15,444 bases of DNA from the NCBI GenBank assembly GCA_038244055.1, contig JBBRTW010000131.1, positions 1-15,444 of the forward strand. Reading direction: 5' to 3'. The notes beneath the pieces are model-generated. The model saw only the letters and a list, made by a program, of their open reading frames with translations. It made no database searches and was not told the DNA's origin. Each line of letters opens with the position of its first letter. Within the stretch, counting starts at the first letter, position 1. This stretch comes from DASPKW01 sp038244055 (GTDB lineage: Bacteria; Planctomycetota; Phycisphaerae; Tepidisphaerales; Tepidisphaeraceae). This document shows positions 1 through 6,832 of the stretch, in pieces. The translations under genes were made by a program, and so were the position numbers.

Positions 1-1
1 C

Positions 2-511
2 GGCCGGCAGCCGACGGCGCGGACTTGGGAGCAGTCGCAATCCAAGTGGCTGGGGGCGATCGAGAAGGAGATGGTGCTGGTGACGGGGCTGTTCGGGCTG
101 ATCTCGGTGGTGGCGATCTTTTTGATCTTCTGCATCTTCTACATGATCGTGGTGGAGAAGACGCGCGATATCGGGATCATCAAATCGGTGGGGGCGACCA
201 GTTCGGGCGTGGCGGGCATTTTCCTGGGGTACGGCGCGGCCATCGGGATCGTGGGCGCGGGGCTGGGGCTGCTGACGGGGTATCTGATCGTGCATAACAT
301 CAACGAGATTCACACCTGGCTGGGGACGGCGATGGGCGTGAAAATCTGGGACCCCGAGGTGTACGCGTTCGATACGATTCCCAACACGATGGACCCGGTG
401 CATGTGGTGCGGATCGTGGGGGCGGCCATTGTGGCGAGCATTCTCGGGGCGCTGATTCCGGCATTGCGGGCGGCGCGGCTGAATCCGGTGGAGGCGCTGC
501 GATGGGAGTAA
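2..511 (+). CDS. ABC transporter permease, FtsX/LolC/MacB type (5' truncated)
   Basis: This is the C-terminal 169 residues of a permease; the frame is open to the left edge, so the start lies outside the window. A strongly hydrophobic segment (about residues 26-50 of the fragment) is followed by the cytoplasmic motif VEKTRDIGIIKSVGAT (51-66), typical of FtsX-domain permeases of the LolC/E and MacB group. Two more membrane segments follow (about 72-98 and near 137-157), and the protein ends in PVEALRWE. In this family, permease and ATPase form an inner-membrane machine that extracts lipoproteins or drives substrates across the periplasm without classical import. The ATPase gene starts inside this gene's last codons, which implies translational coupling. 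The family is clear, but the substrate cannot be read from the fragment. A LolC/E role is a guess; MacB-like efflux is equally possible. Confidence 0.88.
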   Translation, partial: GRQPTARTWEQSQSKWLGAIEKEMVLVTGLFGLISVVAIFLIFCIFYMIVVEKTRDIGIIKSVGATSSGVAGIFLGYGAAIGIVGAGLGLLTGYLIVHNINEIHTWLGTAMGVKIWDPEVYAFDTIPNTMDPVHVVRIVGAAIVASILGALIPALRAARLNPVEALRWE

Positions 512-1248
512 CCCCAACAGACGCGACCCCGGCCAAAATGGCGACCAAGGCCGAGGCGATTCTCCGCGCCAAGAACATCCACCGCGTTTTTCGGATGGGC
601 GATTCGGCGGTTCAGGTGCTCAAGGGGGTTGACCTGACATTGCGGCGCGGCGAGTTCGTGGCGATCGAAGGGCGCTCGGGATCGGGCAAATCCACGCTGA
701 TGCACATCATGGGCGCGCTGGATGAATCGGATGATGGCTCGGTCGAGTTCGAAGGGCAGGATCTGGCGGTGATGAAATCCTCCGAGCGAAGCCGGCTGCG
801 CAACCGGCATTTCGGTTTCATCTTTCAGTTCTATCACCTGCTCCCGGAACTGAATGTCCTGGAGAACACGCTGCTGGGACCGATGATCGAGCATTCATGG
901 CTCAAGTTTTTTTCGGGGCGCAAAGTGATCCGGGCGCAGGGTGAGAAGCTTCTGGCGACCCTGGGCCTCTCTCACCGCCTCAAGCACCGCCCCAACCAGC
1001 TTTCCGGCGGGGAGCGGCAGCGGGTGGCGATCGCTCGCGCCCTCATGAACAACCCCAAGGTGCTTTTTGCGGATGAGCCGACCGGCAACCTCGACGCGGA
1101 GACCGGGCGGCAGATCATGGATGTGCTGGAAAAGCTACACCGCGAGCAGGGGCAGACGATCGTGATGGTCACGCACGACCGGGCGCTGGCGCGGGAGGCG
1201 GATCGGGTGCTGGTGCTGAAGGATGGGAAACTGGAAAAGGCGGAGTAG
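502..1248 (+). CDS. ABC transporter ATP-binding protein, LolD/MacB type
   Basis: A 248-residue cytoplasmic ATPase with every ABC motif: Walker A GRSGSGKST (57-65), Q-loop Q109, signature LSGGERQ (167-173), Walker B KVLFADEP (186-193) with D-loop GNLD, and H-loop His225. The sequence around the signature and Walker B (LSGGERQRVAIARAL, FADEPTGNLD) is characteristic of the LolD/MacB/FtsE subgroup, which pairs with FtsX-type permeases such as the one just upstream. The ATG at 502 is preferred because GGAGG (490-494) sits 7 nt upstream; an in-frame ATG at 538 has no ribosome binding site. The gene overlaps the permease by 10 nt. The first sulfatase begins 33 nt after its stop, so the transporter may be cotranscribed with the sulfatases. 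A LolD role is inferred; no other Lol protein is visible. Confidence 0.93.
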   Translation: MGVTPTDATPAKMATKAEAILRAKNIHRVFRMGDSAVQVLKGVDLTLRRGEFVAIEGRSGSGKSTLMHIMGALDESDDGSVEFEGQDLAVMKSSERSRLRNRHFGFIFQFYHLLPELNVLENTLLGPMIEHSWLKFFSGRKVIRAQGEKLLATLGLSHRLKHRPNQLSGGERQRVAIARALMNNPKVLFADEPTGNLDAETGRQIMDVLEKLHREQGQTIVMVTHDRALAREADRVLVLKDGKLEKAE

Positions 1249-1281
1249 GGGTTGGTATCATGGCCATTCAGGATGATCCTC

Positions 1282-3084
1282 ATGAACATGCGATTTCTCA
1301 GCATCATCGTGGCGGCACTTCTTCTGGGCCGGCAGGGGAGCTCGCGGGCGGCGGATGATCCGCGTCCGGCCGGCAAGCCCAACATCCTGATCATCCTGGC
1401 GGACGATGTGGGATTCTCCGATGTCGGCTGTTATGGCGGGGAGATTCGCACGCCGCATATCGATGCGCTGGCGGCCAAAGGGGTTCGGTTCACGCAGTTC
1501 TACAATTGCTCGCGGTGCTGTCCATCGCGCGCATCGCTGCTGACGGGGCTCTACCCGCATCAGGCCGGGGTTGGGTTGATGGCCTCGGACAAGGAGGCGA
1601 AGTTTCCCGGCGCGGGGGACGCCGGGGAGAAAGCGCCCGGTTATCGCGGGGCGCTCAATTCAAAATGCGTGACCATTGGACAGGTGCTGAAGTCGGCGGG
1701 GTATCGCACGGCGGCGGCCGGGAAGTGGCATGTGGGGGATCGCATCATTCCGACTGAACACGGGTTCGATGATTTCTACGGCTATGTGAGCGGGTATGCG
1801 GTGGACTCGTGGGAACCGCGGATGATGATTCGGCTCCCCGAGGGCAGGCCGCAGCGGGCGTACAAGCCGGGCGAATATTTCGCGACCGATGCGATCACGG
1901 ATCACGCGCTGGATTTTCTGGGCGACATGCGCAAATCCGGGGCGCCGTGGATGCTCTATGTCGCGTATCAGGCGGCGCATTTTCCGGTGCAGTCGAAGCG
2001 CGAGGACATGGCGGGATACGCGGAGATCTATGCCCAGGGGTGGGACAATATCCGCGCGCAGCGCCTGGAGCGGCAGAAGAAGATGGGGCTGGTCCCGCCA
2101 GACACCGCGCTCACGCCGCGCAGTAAGATTCCGCTGGCCGGCGCCGCCAAGCGCATGGGCTCGATGACGGCCGATGGGAAGAACCCGGCGTGGGAGTCGC
2201 TGCCGGCGGAGCGGCGGGCGGACCTCGCCCAGCGCATGGCGGTCTACGCGGGGATGATCACGGGGATGGATCGCAACATCGGCCGGCTGGTGGATGATCT
2301 GCGCGGCAGCGGCCAACTCGATAACACGCTCATCCTGTTTTTGAGCGACAATGGGGCGTGCGCCGAGTGGGAGCCGTATGGCTTTGAGATGGCGGCGTTT
2401 GCCGCGCCGCAGGCCGGCCGGGGAATCAACCAGGGCACGCAGGGGCTGGCAAACAAGCTGTATCTGGGCGATGAACTGGCGCGGATGGGCGGGCCGGGAT
2501 CGTTTCCGAGTTACGGTTCGGGCTGGGCCAACGCCTGCAACACACCGTGGCGGCTGTATAAGCATTTCGGCCACGAGGGCGGCATCGCAGCGCCGTTTAT
2601 CGCGCATTGGCCGGCCATGACGGGCGCGGCGGCGAAGGAAAATGGAACGGGCGGCAAATGGGTGACCGAGCCATCGCACCTGATCGACATCATGGCCACT
2701 TGCGCGGAGATTGGCGGGGCTGCTTATCCGAAAACGTTCGAGGGGCGGGCGATCGCGCCGGCGGAAGGATTGAGTTTTTTGCCGCTTCTGCGCGGGGCAT
2801 CGCCGGCGGGCAATCCTGAATCGCATCGCCTGCTGTACTGGGAGCACGAGGGCAATGCGGCGGTGCGCGAGGGGGATTGGAAGCTGGTGCGGGTCGGGCG
2901 CGAGGGAGCGTGGGAACTGTACGACATGAAGGCCGACCGCACTGAACTGCACGATCTCGCATCAGCGCAGACCGAGCGGGTCGCGAATCTGGCCGCCAAG
3001 TGGGAAGAGTGGTCCGTTCGGACCAACGTCAAGCCCTATCCCGGCGCGGGCGGCGGCGCTAAACAGGGTAAAACCGGCGAATAG
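1282..3084 (+). CDS. Exported arylsulfatase A-like sulfatase (sulfatase 1, CCPSR site)
   Basis: A 600-residue type I sulfatase that would hydrolyse sulfate esters after its Cys is converted to formylglycine. The start at 1282 is chosen because AGGA (1270-1273) lies 8 nt upstream and a Sec signal peptide follows at once (hydrophobic FLSIIVAALLLG, likely cleavage after SRA near residue 23). A TTG at 1252 and an ATG at 1273 are less likely, and ATG 1288 remains possible. Visible active-site parts are the metal-binding DD (41-42), formylglycine motif CCPSR (Cys79-Arg83) followed by ASLLTG, GKWH (Lys148, His150), SDNG (Asp356, Asn357) and HEGG (His431). The NTPWRLYKHFGHEGG stretch resembles arylsulfatases often placed in SulfAtlas S1_4; that subfamily is tentative. 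The protein ends soon after the usual WKLVR / ELYDM C-terminal subdomain, with no added domain. It is the first of six sulfatase genes, and the next begins 14 nt later. Confidence 0.95.
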   Translation: MNMRFLSIIVAALLLGRQGSSRAADDPRPAGKPNILIILADDVGFSDVGCYGGEIRTPHIDALAAKGVRFTQFYNCSRCCPSRASLLTGLYPHQAGVGLMASDKEAKFPGAGDAGEKAPGYRGALNSKCVTIGQVLKSAGYRTAAAGKWHVGDRIIPTEHGFDDFYGYVSGYAVDSWEPRMMIRLPEGRPQRAYKPGEYFATDAITDHALDFLGDMRKSGAPWMLYVAYQAAHFPVQSKREDMAGYAEIYAQGWDNIRAQRLERQKKMGLVPPDTALTPRSKIPLAGAAKRMGSMTADGKNPAWESLPAERRADLAQRMAVYAGMITGMDRNIGRLVDDLRGSGQLDNTLILFLSDNGACAEWEPYGFEMAAFAAPQAGRGINQGTQGLANKLYLGDELARMGGPGSFPSYGSGWANACNTPWRLYKHFGHEGGIAAPFIAHWPAMTGAAAKENGTGGKWVTEPSHLIDIMATCAEIGGAAYPKTFEGRAIAPAEGLSFLPLLRGASPAGNPESHRLLYWEHEGNAAVREGDWKLVRVGREGAWELYDMKADRTELHDLASAQTERVANLAAKWEEWSVRTNVKPYPGAGGGAKQGKTGE

Positions 3085-3098
3085 GAGAGTGTGCGGCG

Positions 3099-4709
3099 AT
3101 GAATGCAATGATGAAGAGCCAACAATTCATGGCGCTCGTCGGTCGAGTGGCGGCTACGCTGTTGTCGATCGCCGTGGCTGCGTCAGCGGGCACGGCCGAG
3201 AAGCCGAACATCGTTTTCATCCTGGCGGATGACCTGGGGTATGGCGATCTCGGTTGTTACAATAAAGACTCGAAGATCCCCACGCCGAACCTCGATCGAT
3301 TGTCGGGTGAGGGAATGCGCTTCACCGATTCCCACGCGCCCACATCGGTCTGCACCCCCACTCGGTATGCGATTCTCACGGGACGGTATGCGTGGCGGTC
3401 GCGGTTGCAGCGCGGGGTGCTGGGGCCGTGGGATAAGCCGCTGATCGCGGCCGAACGGCTGACGGTTGCTTCAATGCTCAGGCAGCAGGGATACTCGACC
3501 GCGTGCATCGGCAAGTGGCATCTGGGAATGTCGTGGCAAACGAAGGATGGCGCAGCGCCGAGGACGGGGAACGATCGGCTGAGCAATGTGGACTTTTCGA
3601 AGCCCATTACCGATGGGCCGACGGCGCACGGCTTCGATTCCTACTTCGGCGTAGATGTGCCGAATTATCCGCCTTATTGCTTCATTGAGAATGACCGAGT
3701 CGTCGGCGTTCCGTCGCAGCCCGATACGGGCCGCGCTGAAGGTTTCAACCGGCCGGGGCCGATGGTGGCGGGGTGGAAGCTGGTGGACATCCTTCCCGAG
3801 TTGACTCGGCGCGCGGTGTCAAAAGTCGAGGAATCCGCGAAGGCGGGCAAACCGTTTTTTCTGTATATGGCGCTGACCTCACCGCACTATCCGGTGGTGC
3901 CCGCGCCGGAGTTCAAAGGAAAATCGAAGGCGGGCGATTATGGGGATTTCGTGATGCAGACGGATTGGACGGTAGGCCAGATTCTCGAGGCGCTCCAGCG
4001 CGCCGGCGTGGCGGACAACACGCTGGTCATTTTCACCAGCGACAACGGTCCGGAGATCACCGGCGAAGTGAAGCCCGGCGCGTACGACCGCGCGAAAGAG
4101 TACAAACATTACAGCATGGGCGAGTTGCGCGGCGCCAAACGCGATGCATGGGAGGGCGGGCATCGGGTGCCCTTCATCGCCCGCTGGCCGGGGAAGATCA
4201 AGGCGGGCGCGGAGAGCCGCGAGACGATCTGCCACGTCGACTTCATGGCGACGGTTGCCGCACTGACCGGAGCGGCGCTCCCGCCAGGCGCGGGCGAAGA
4301 CAGCTTCAGCCTGCTGCCGGTGCTGCTGGGAGAAAAGTCCGACCACTCCGCGCGCCCGGCCACGGTTCATCACGCGGCATCGGGCAAGTTTGCGATCCGC
4401 AGAGGGGACTGGGTATTGATCGACGCGCCCACCGGCGATGACAATGGCGCCAAGGGTGAACCGAAGTGGCTCAAGGATGAGCGCGGATATGCCCCGCACA
4501 ATCTGGCGGGTGAATTATTCAATGTGCGCGATGATCTATCCGAGCGGCGGAACCAGTTTGCCGAACATCCCGAGATCGTGCGCGAGTTGAAGGATCTGCT
4601 CGAGAAGTACAAGAGCGATGGCCGCAGCACGCCCGGCGAGGCTCAGAAGAATGATGTCCCGATTCGCCGGGCCGCCGGTCTCAATGCAAAGCGCGAGATT
4701 GCGGAGTGA
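3099..4709 (+). CDS. Exported arylsulfatase (sulfatase 2, CTPTR site)
   Basis: A 536-residue type I sulfatase. The ATG at 3099 follows GGAG (3084-3087), which overlaps the previous stop codon and leaves an 11-nt spacer. The N-terminus is a Sec signal peptide with hydrophobic core ATLLSIAVAASA, probably cleaved near residue 30. Active-site features in order are DD (44-45), formylglycine motif CTPTR (Cys85-Arg89) followed by YAILTGRYAWRS, GKWH (Lys139, His141), a substrate-side His in TSPHYPVVP, and SDNG (Asp315, Asn316). The insert around PNYPPYCFIENDR and the GGHRVPFIARWPGKI block are typical of secreted arylsulfatases from planctomycetes and marine Bacteroidetes. The protein lacks an extra C-terminal domain and ends in a helical region. 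Its natural sulfate ester cannot be told from sequence. The 76-nt gap to the next gene is one of the longer ones in the run. Confidence 0.95.
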   Translation: MNAMMKSQQFMALVGRVAATLLSIAVAASAGTAEKPNIVFILADDLGYGDLGCYNKDSKIPTPNLDRLSGEGMRFTDSHAPTSVCTPTRYAILTGRYAWRSRLQRGVLGPWDKPLIAAERLTVASMLRQQGYSTACIGKWHLGMSWQTKDGAAPRTGNDRLSNVDFSKPITDGPTAHGFDSYFGVDVPNYPPYCFIENDRVVGVPSQPDTGRAEGFNRPGPMVAGWKLVDILPELTRRAVSKVEESAKAGKPFFLYMALTSPHYPVVPAPEFKGKSKAGDYGDFVMQTDWTVGQILEALQRAGVADNTLVIFTSDNGPEITGEVKPGAYDRAKEYKHYSMGELRGAKRDAWEGGHRVPFIARWPGKIKAGAESRETICHVDFMATVAALTGAALPPGAGEDSFSLLPVLLGEKSDHSARPATVHHAASGKFAIRRGDWVLIDAPTGDDNGAKGEPKWLKDERGYAPHNLAGELFNVRDDLSERRNQFAEHPEIVRELKDLLEKYKSDGRSTPGEAQKNDVPIRRAAGLNAKREIAE

Positions 4710-4712
4710 GAT

Positions 4713-4728
4713 TAAAGCCTGCGCTTTA
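4713..4728 (+). other. Small hairpin in the spacer between sulfatases 2 and 3
   Basis: TAAAGC, a CTGC loop, then GCTTTA form a perfect 6-bp stem directly after the stop of sulfatase 2. No T-run follows, so it is not a classic intrinsic terminator. It could stabilise a processed 3' end or attenuate readthrough within the run, or be chance. The surrounding 4710-4785 spacer is AT-richer than the flanking genes. Confidence 0.3.
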
Positions 4729-4785
4729 TCGCGTGATCTGGCTTGTTGCTCTGGTTTGAATACTGCTAATAAAGGAACCGACTCC

Positions 4786-6717
4786 ATGAACGCACGAATT
4801 GCATTATTTGTTCTTCTGTCGATTGCGGCGCTTGCCGGTTCAAGCCGTGCCGCCGACGCCCGACCCAATATCGTCCTGATTTTTATCGACGACATGGGCT
4901 ACGGCGACATCGGCCCGTTTGGATCGACGAAGAATCGCACGCCGAATCTCGACCGGATGGCGCGGGAGGGGATGAGGCTCACTTCGTTTTACGCAGCGCC
5001 GGTCTGTTCCGTGTCGCGCGCCCAGGTCATGACCGGGTGCTACGGGCAGCGGGTGTCGATACCGGGCGTGTTATTCCCCGGCGCTCATAACGGCATCAGC
5101 AAGGAGGAGCACACGGTTGCGGAACTGATGAAGGCGCAGGGGTACGCGACAATGTGCATCGGCAAGTGGCATCTGGGCGATCAGCCGGAGTTTCTGCCGA
5201 CGAAGCACGGGTTCGACCGCTATTTCGGCCTGCCCTACTCGAACGACATGATGAAGAAGGCGAAGGTCGATGGCCGGCTGGTGGTGCCGCTGGTGCGCGA
5301 TGACAAGGTGATCGAACTGCTGGCCGGGGAGCAGCAGGATTTGCTGACGGAGCGCTACACGGATGAAGCGGTGAAATTCATCGCGGAAAACAAGGAGCAT
5401 CCGTTCTTCCTCTACCTGCCGCATACCGCGGTGCATACGCCGATCCATCCCGGCGCGAAGTTTCAGGACAAATCGAAGAACGGCCGCTACGGGGACTGGG
5501 TGGAGGAGGTGGACTGGAGCGTGGGGCGGGTGCTGGAAACGCTGCGGGAGCTCAAGCTGGCGGAGAACACGCTGGTCATCTTCTCCAGCGATAACGGGCC
5601 ATGGCTGATCCGGGGAAAAGATGGCGGCGAGGCCGGGCCGTTGCGCGGGGGCAAGGGAAGCACCTGGGAGGGCGGGGTGCGCGAGCCGACGATCGCGTGG
5701 TGGCCGGGGAAAGTCGCGGCCGGGAGTGCTTGCGATGCGGTGGCGGGGAACATCGATTTTCTGCCCACGTTCGTGAAACTGGCGGGCGGCGCAGCGCCGT
5801 CGGACCGGAAGATCGACGGCAAAGATATCACCCCCCTGCTGCTGGGCCAGACGAAAGACTCGCCGCACGAGGCGCGCTACTACTACAACGGGTACAAGCT
5901 ACAGGCGGTCAGAGTGGGTCCGTGGAAGCTGGCCATCGCGCCGCAGAACGATGGGATGGGCAAGGCCGGGCCGGCCATCGCAGCATCGCTCGACAAGCCG
6001 CGCCTGTACAACCTCGATACGGATATCGACGAGAAGATGGATGTGGCGGCGGATCACCCCGATGTCGTCGATCGCCGGAAGGCGCTGGCGGGGAAAATGG
6101 CGGCCGAACTCGGCGATGGCAAGCCCGGGCCCGAAGTTCGGCCGGCGGGTTACGTTGAGAATGCGATCACGCTGTATCCGACCGAAGCGGGCGGCGGGGG
6201 CGCGGGCGCGGCGAAGAACCCGAGTGCCGCGGGAAAGGCCGTGAATCTGGCGGAGATGAAGATCGGAGACACGCTCAGCGGCGGGGAAGCGCCGCAGATC
6301 GCGGGCAGGCCGATCGCGATCACCTGCGATGTGGCGACGACCGCGCGCGATGGCGTCATAGTCGCCCACGGCGGCGTGGCAGTAGGCTACGCGCTCTATT
6401 TGAAGGATGGGCATGTGGTCTTCGCGATTCATCCGGTGGGACACGACATCATCCGCATCACCTCGCCCGCGGCGGTGGCGGAGAAGCTGACGGTGGAGGC
6501 GCGGCTCGCGGCCGATGGCGCGATGACCCTTGCGATCGATGGAAAGACCGTCGCCAGTGGAAAATCCGATGGGCCGATCAGCCGCCAGCCGCAGGAGGAG
6601 TTCTGCATCGGCCACGACAGCGGCAAGACAGTCGATACCTACGACGGCAAAACACCGTTCAAAGGGACGATCCGGAATCTCAAGATCGATACATCCACAC
6701 CGGCCGCGCCAAAGTGA
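4786..6717 (+). CDS. Exported sulfatase with CSVSR site and C-terminal beta-rich domain (sulfatase 3)
   Basis: A 643-residue sulfatase-fold protein. The ATG at 4786 has AAGGAA (4772-4777) 8 nt upstream and is followed by a Sec signal peptide (ALFVLLSIAALAG, likely cleavage after SRA near residue 22). The open frame extends upstream to 4618 but would overlap the previous gene and bury the signal. Active-site parts are DD (35-36), GKWH (Lys127, His129) and SDNG (Asp269, Asn270). The modification site reads CSVSR (Cys74-Arg78), with Val where the canonical motif has Pro; the context VCSVSRAQVMTGCYG still aligns with the sulfatase signature. After the catalytic region, about residues 490-643 form an added beta-rich domain, with VATTARDGVIVAHGG and FKGTIRNLKI reminiscent of laminin G/concanavalin-like folds, perhaps for glycan binding. 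That assignment is by pattern only. It is probably active if the maturation enzyme tolerates Val. Confidence 0.93.
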   Translation: MNARIALFVLLSIAALAGSSRAADARPNIVLIFIDDMGYGDIGPFGSTKNRTPNLDRMAREGMRLTSFYAAPVCSVSRAQVMTGCYGQRVSIPGVLFPGAHNGISKEEHTVAELMKAQGYATMCIGKWHLGDQPEFLPTKHGFDRYFGLPYSNDMMKKAKVDGRLVVPLVRDDKVIELLAGEQQDLLTERYTDEAVKFIAENKEHPFFLYLPHTAVHTPIHPGAKFQDKSKNGRYGDWVEEVDWSVGRVLETLRELKLAENTLVIFSSDNGPWLIRGKDGGEAGPLRGGKGSTWEGGVREPTIAWWPGKVAAGSACDAVAGNIDFLPTFVKLAGGAAPSDRKIDGKDITPLLLGQTKDSPHEARYYYNGYKLQAVRVGPWKLAIAPQNDGMGKAGPAIAASLDKPRLYNLDTDIDEKMDVAADHPDVVDRRKALAGKMAAELGDGKPGPEVRPAGYVENAITLYPTEAGGGGAGAAKNPSAAGKAVNLAEMKIGDTLSGGEAPQIAGRPIAITCDVATTARDGVIVAHGGVAVGYALYLKDGHVVFAIHPVGHDIIRITSPAAVAEKLTVEARLAADGAMTLAIDGKTVASGKSDGPISRQPQEEFCIGHDSGKTVDTYDGKTPFKGTIRNLKIDTSTPAAPK

Positions 6718-6734
6718 ATCGAGTCACGGCGATC

Positions 6735-6771
6735 GATTTACGCACGATTTGCGCACCAGATTTCGCGCCAC
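6735..6771 (+). repeat. Short tandem repeats GATTTrCGCAC upstream of sulfatase 4
   Basis: Two adjacent 11-mers, GATTTACGCAC (6735-6745) and GATTTGCGCAC (6746-6756), differ at one base. A looser third copy, GATTTCGCGCCAC, lies at 6759-6771. They sit in the 115-nt spacer between sulfatases 3 and 4, about 60 nt before the start codon. The 11-nt period places the first two copies on one face of the helix, as expected for an array of regulator half-sites. The function is inferred; no matching regulator is identified. Confidence 0.45.
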
Positions 6772-6832
6772 GTCGCTATTATTGTCGCAACGTCGAGAGC
6801 AATGGTTGACCCTGACCGCGAAGGTAACCGCT

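Noticed and set aside
1660..2952. A 430-residue open frame on the reverse strand inside sulfatase 1.
   Set aside because: It is Arg/Pro/His-rich, has no domain motif and lies wholly antisense to a clear sulfatase. Long antisense frames are expected at this GC content.
4752..4767. A GG-N10-GC spacing resembling a sigma-54 promoter before sulfatase 3 (TGG...CTGCT).
   Set aside because: The start site would fall near 4778, after the Shine-Dalgarno sequence at 4772-4777, so the message would lack its ribosome binding site. The -24 half also matches poorly beyond TGG.
4618..4785. Upstream in-frame extension of sulfatase 3 (similar extensions exist for sulfatases 4 and 6).
   Set aside because: The extensions overlap the preceding gene, lack a suitable ribosome binding site and would place the signal peptide internally.
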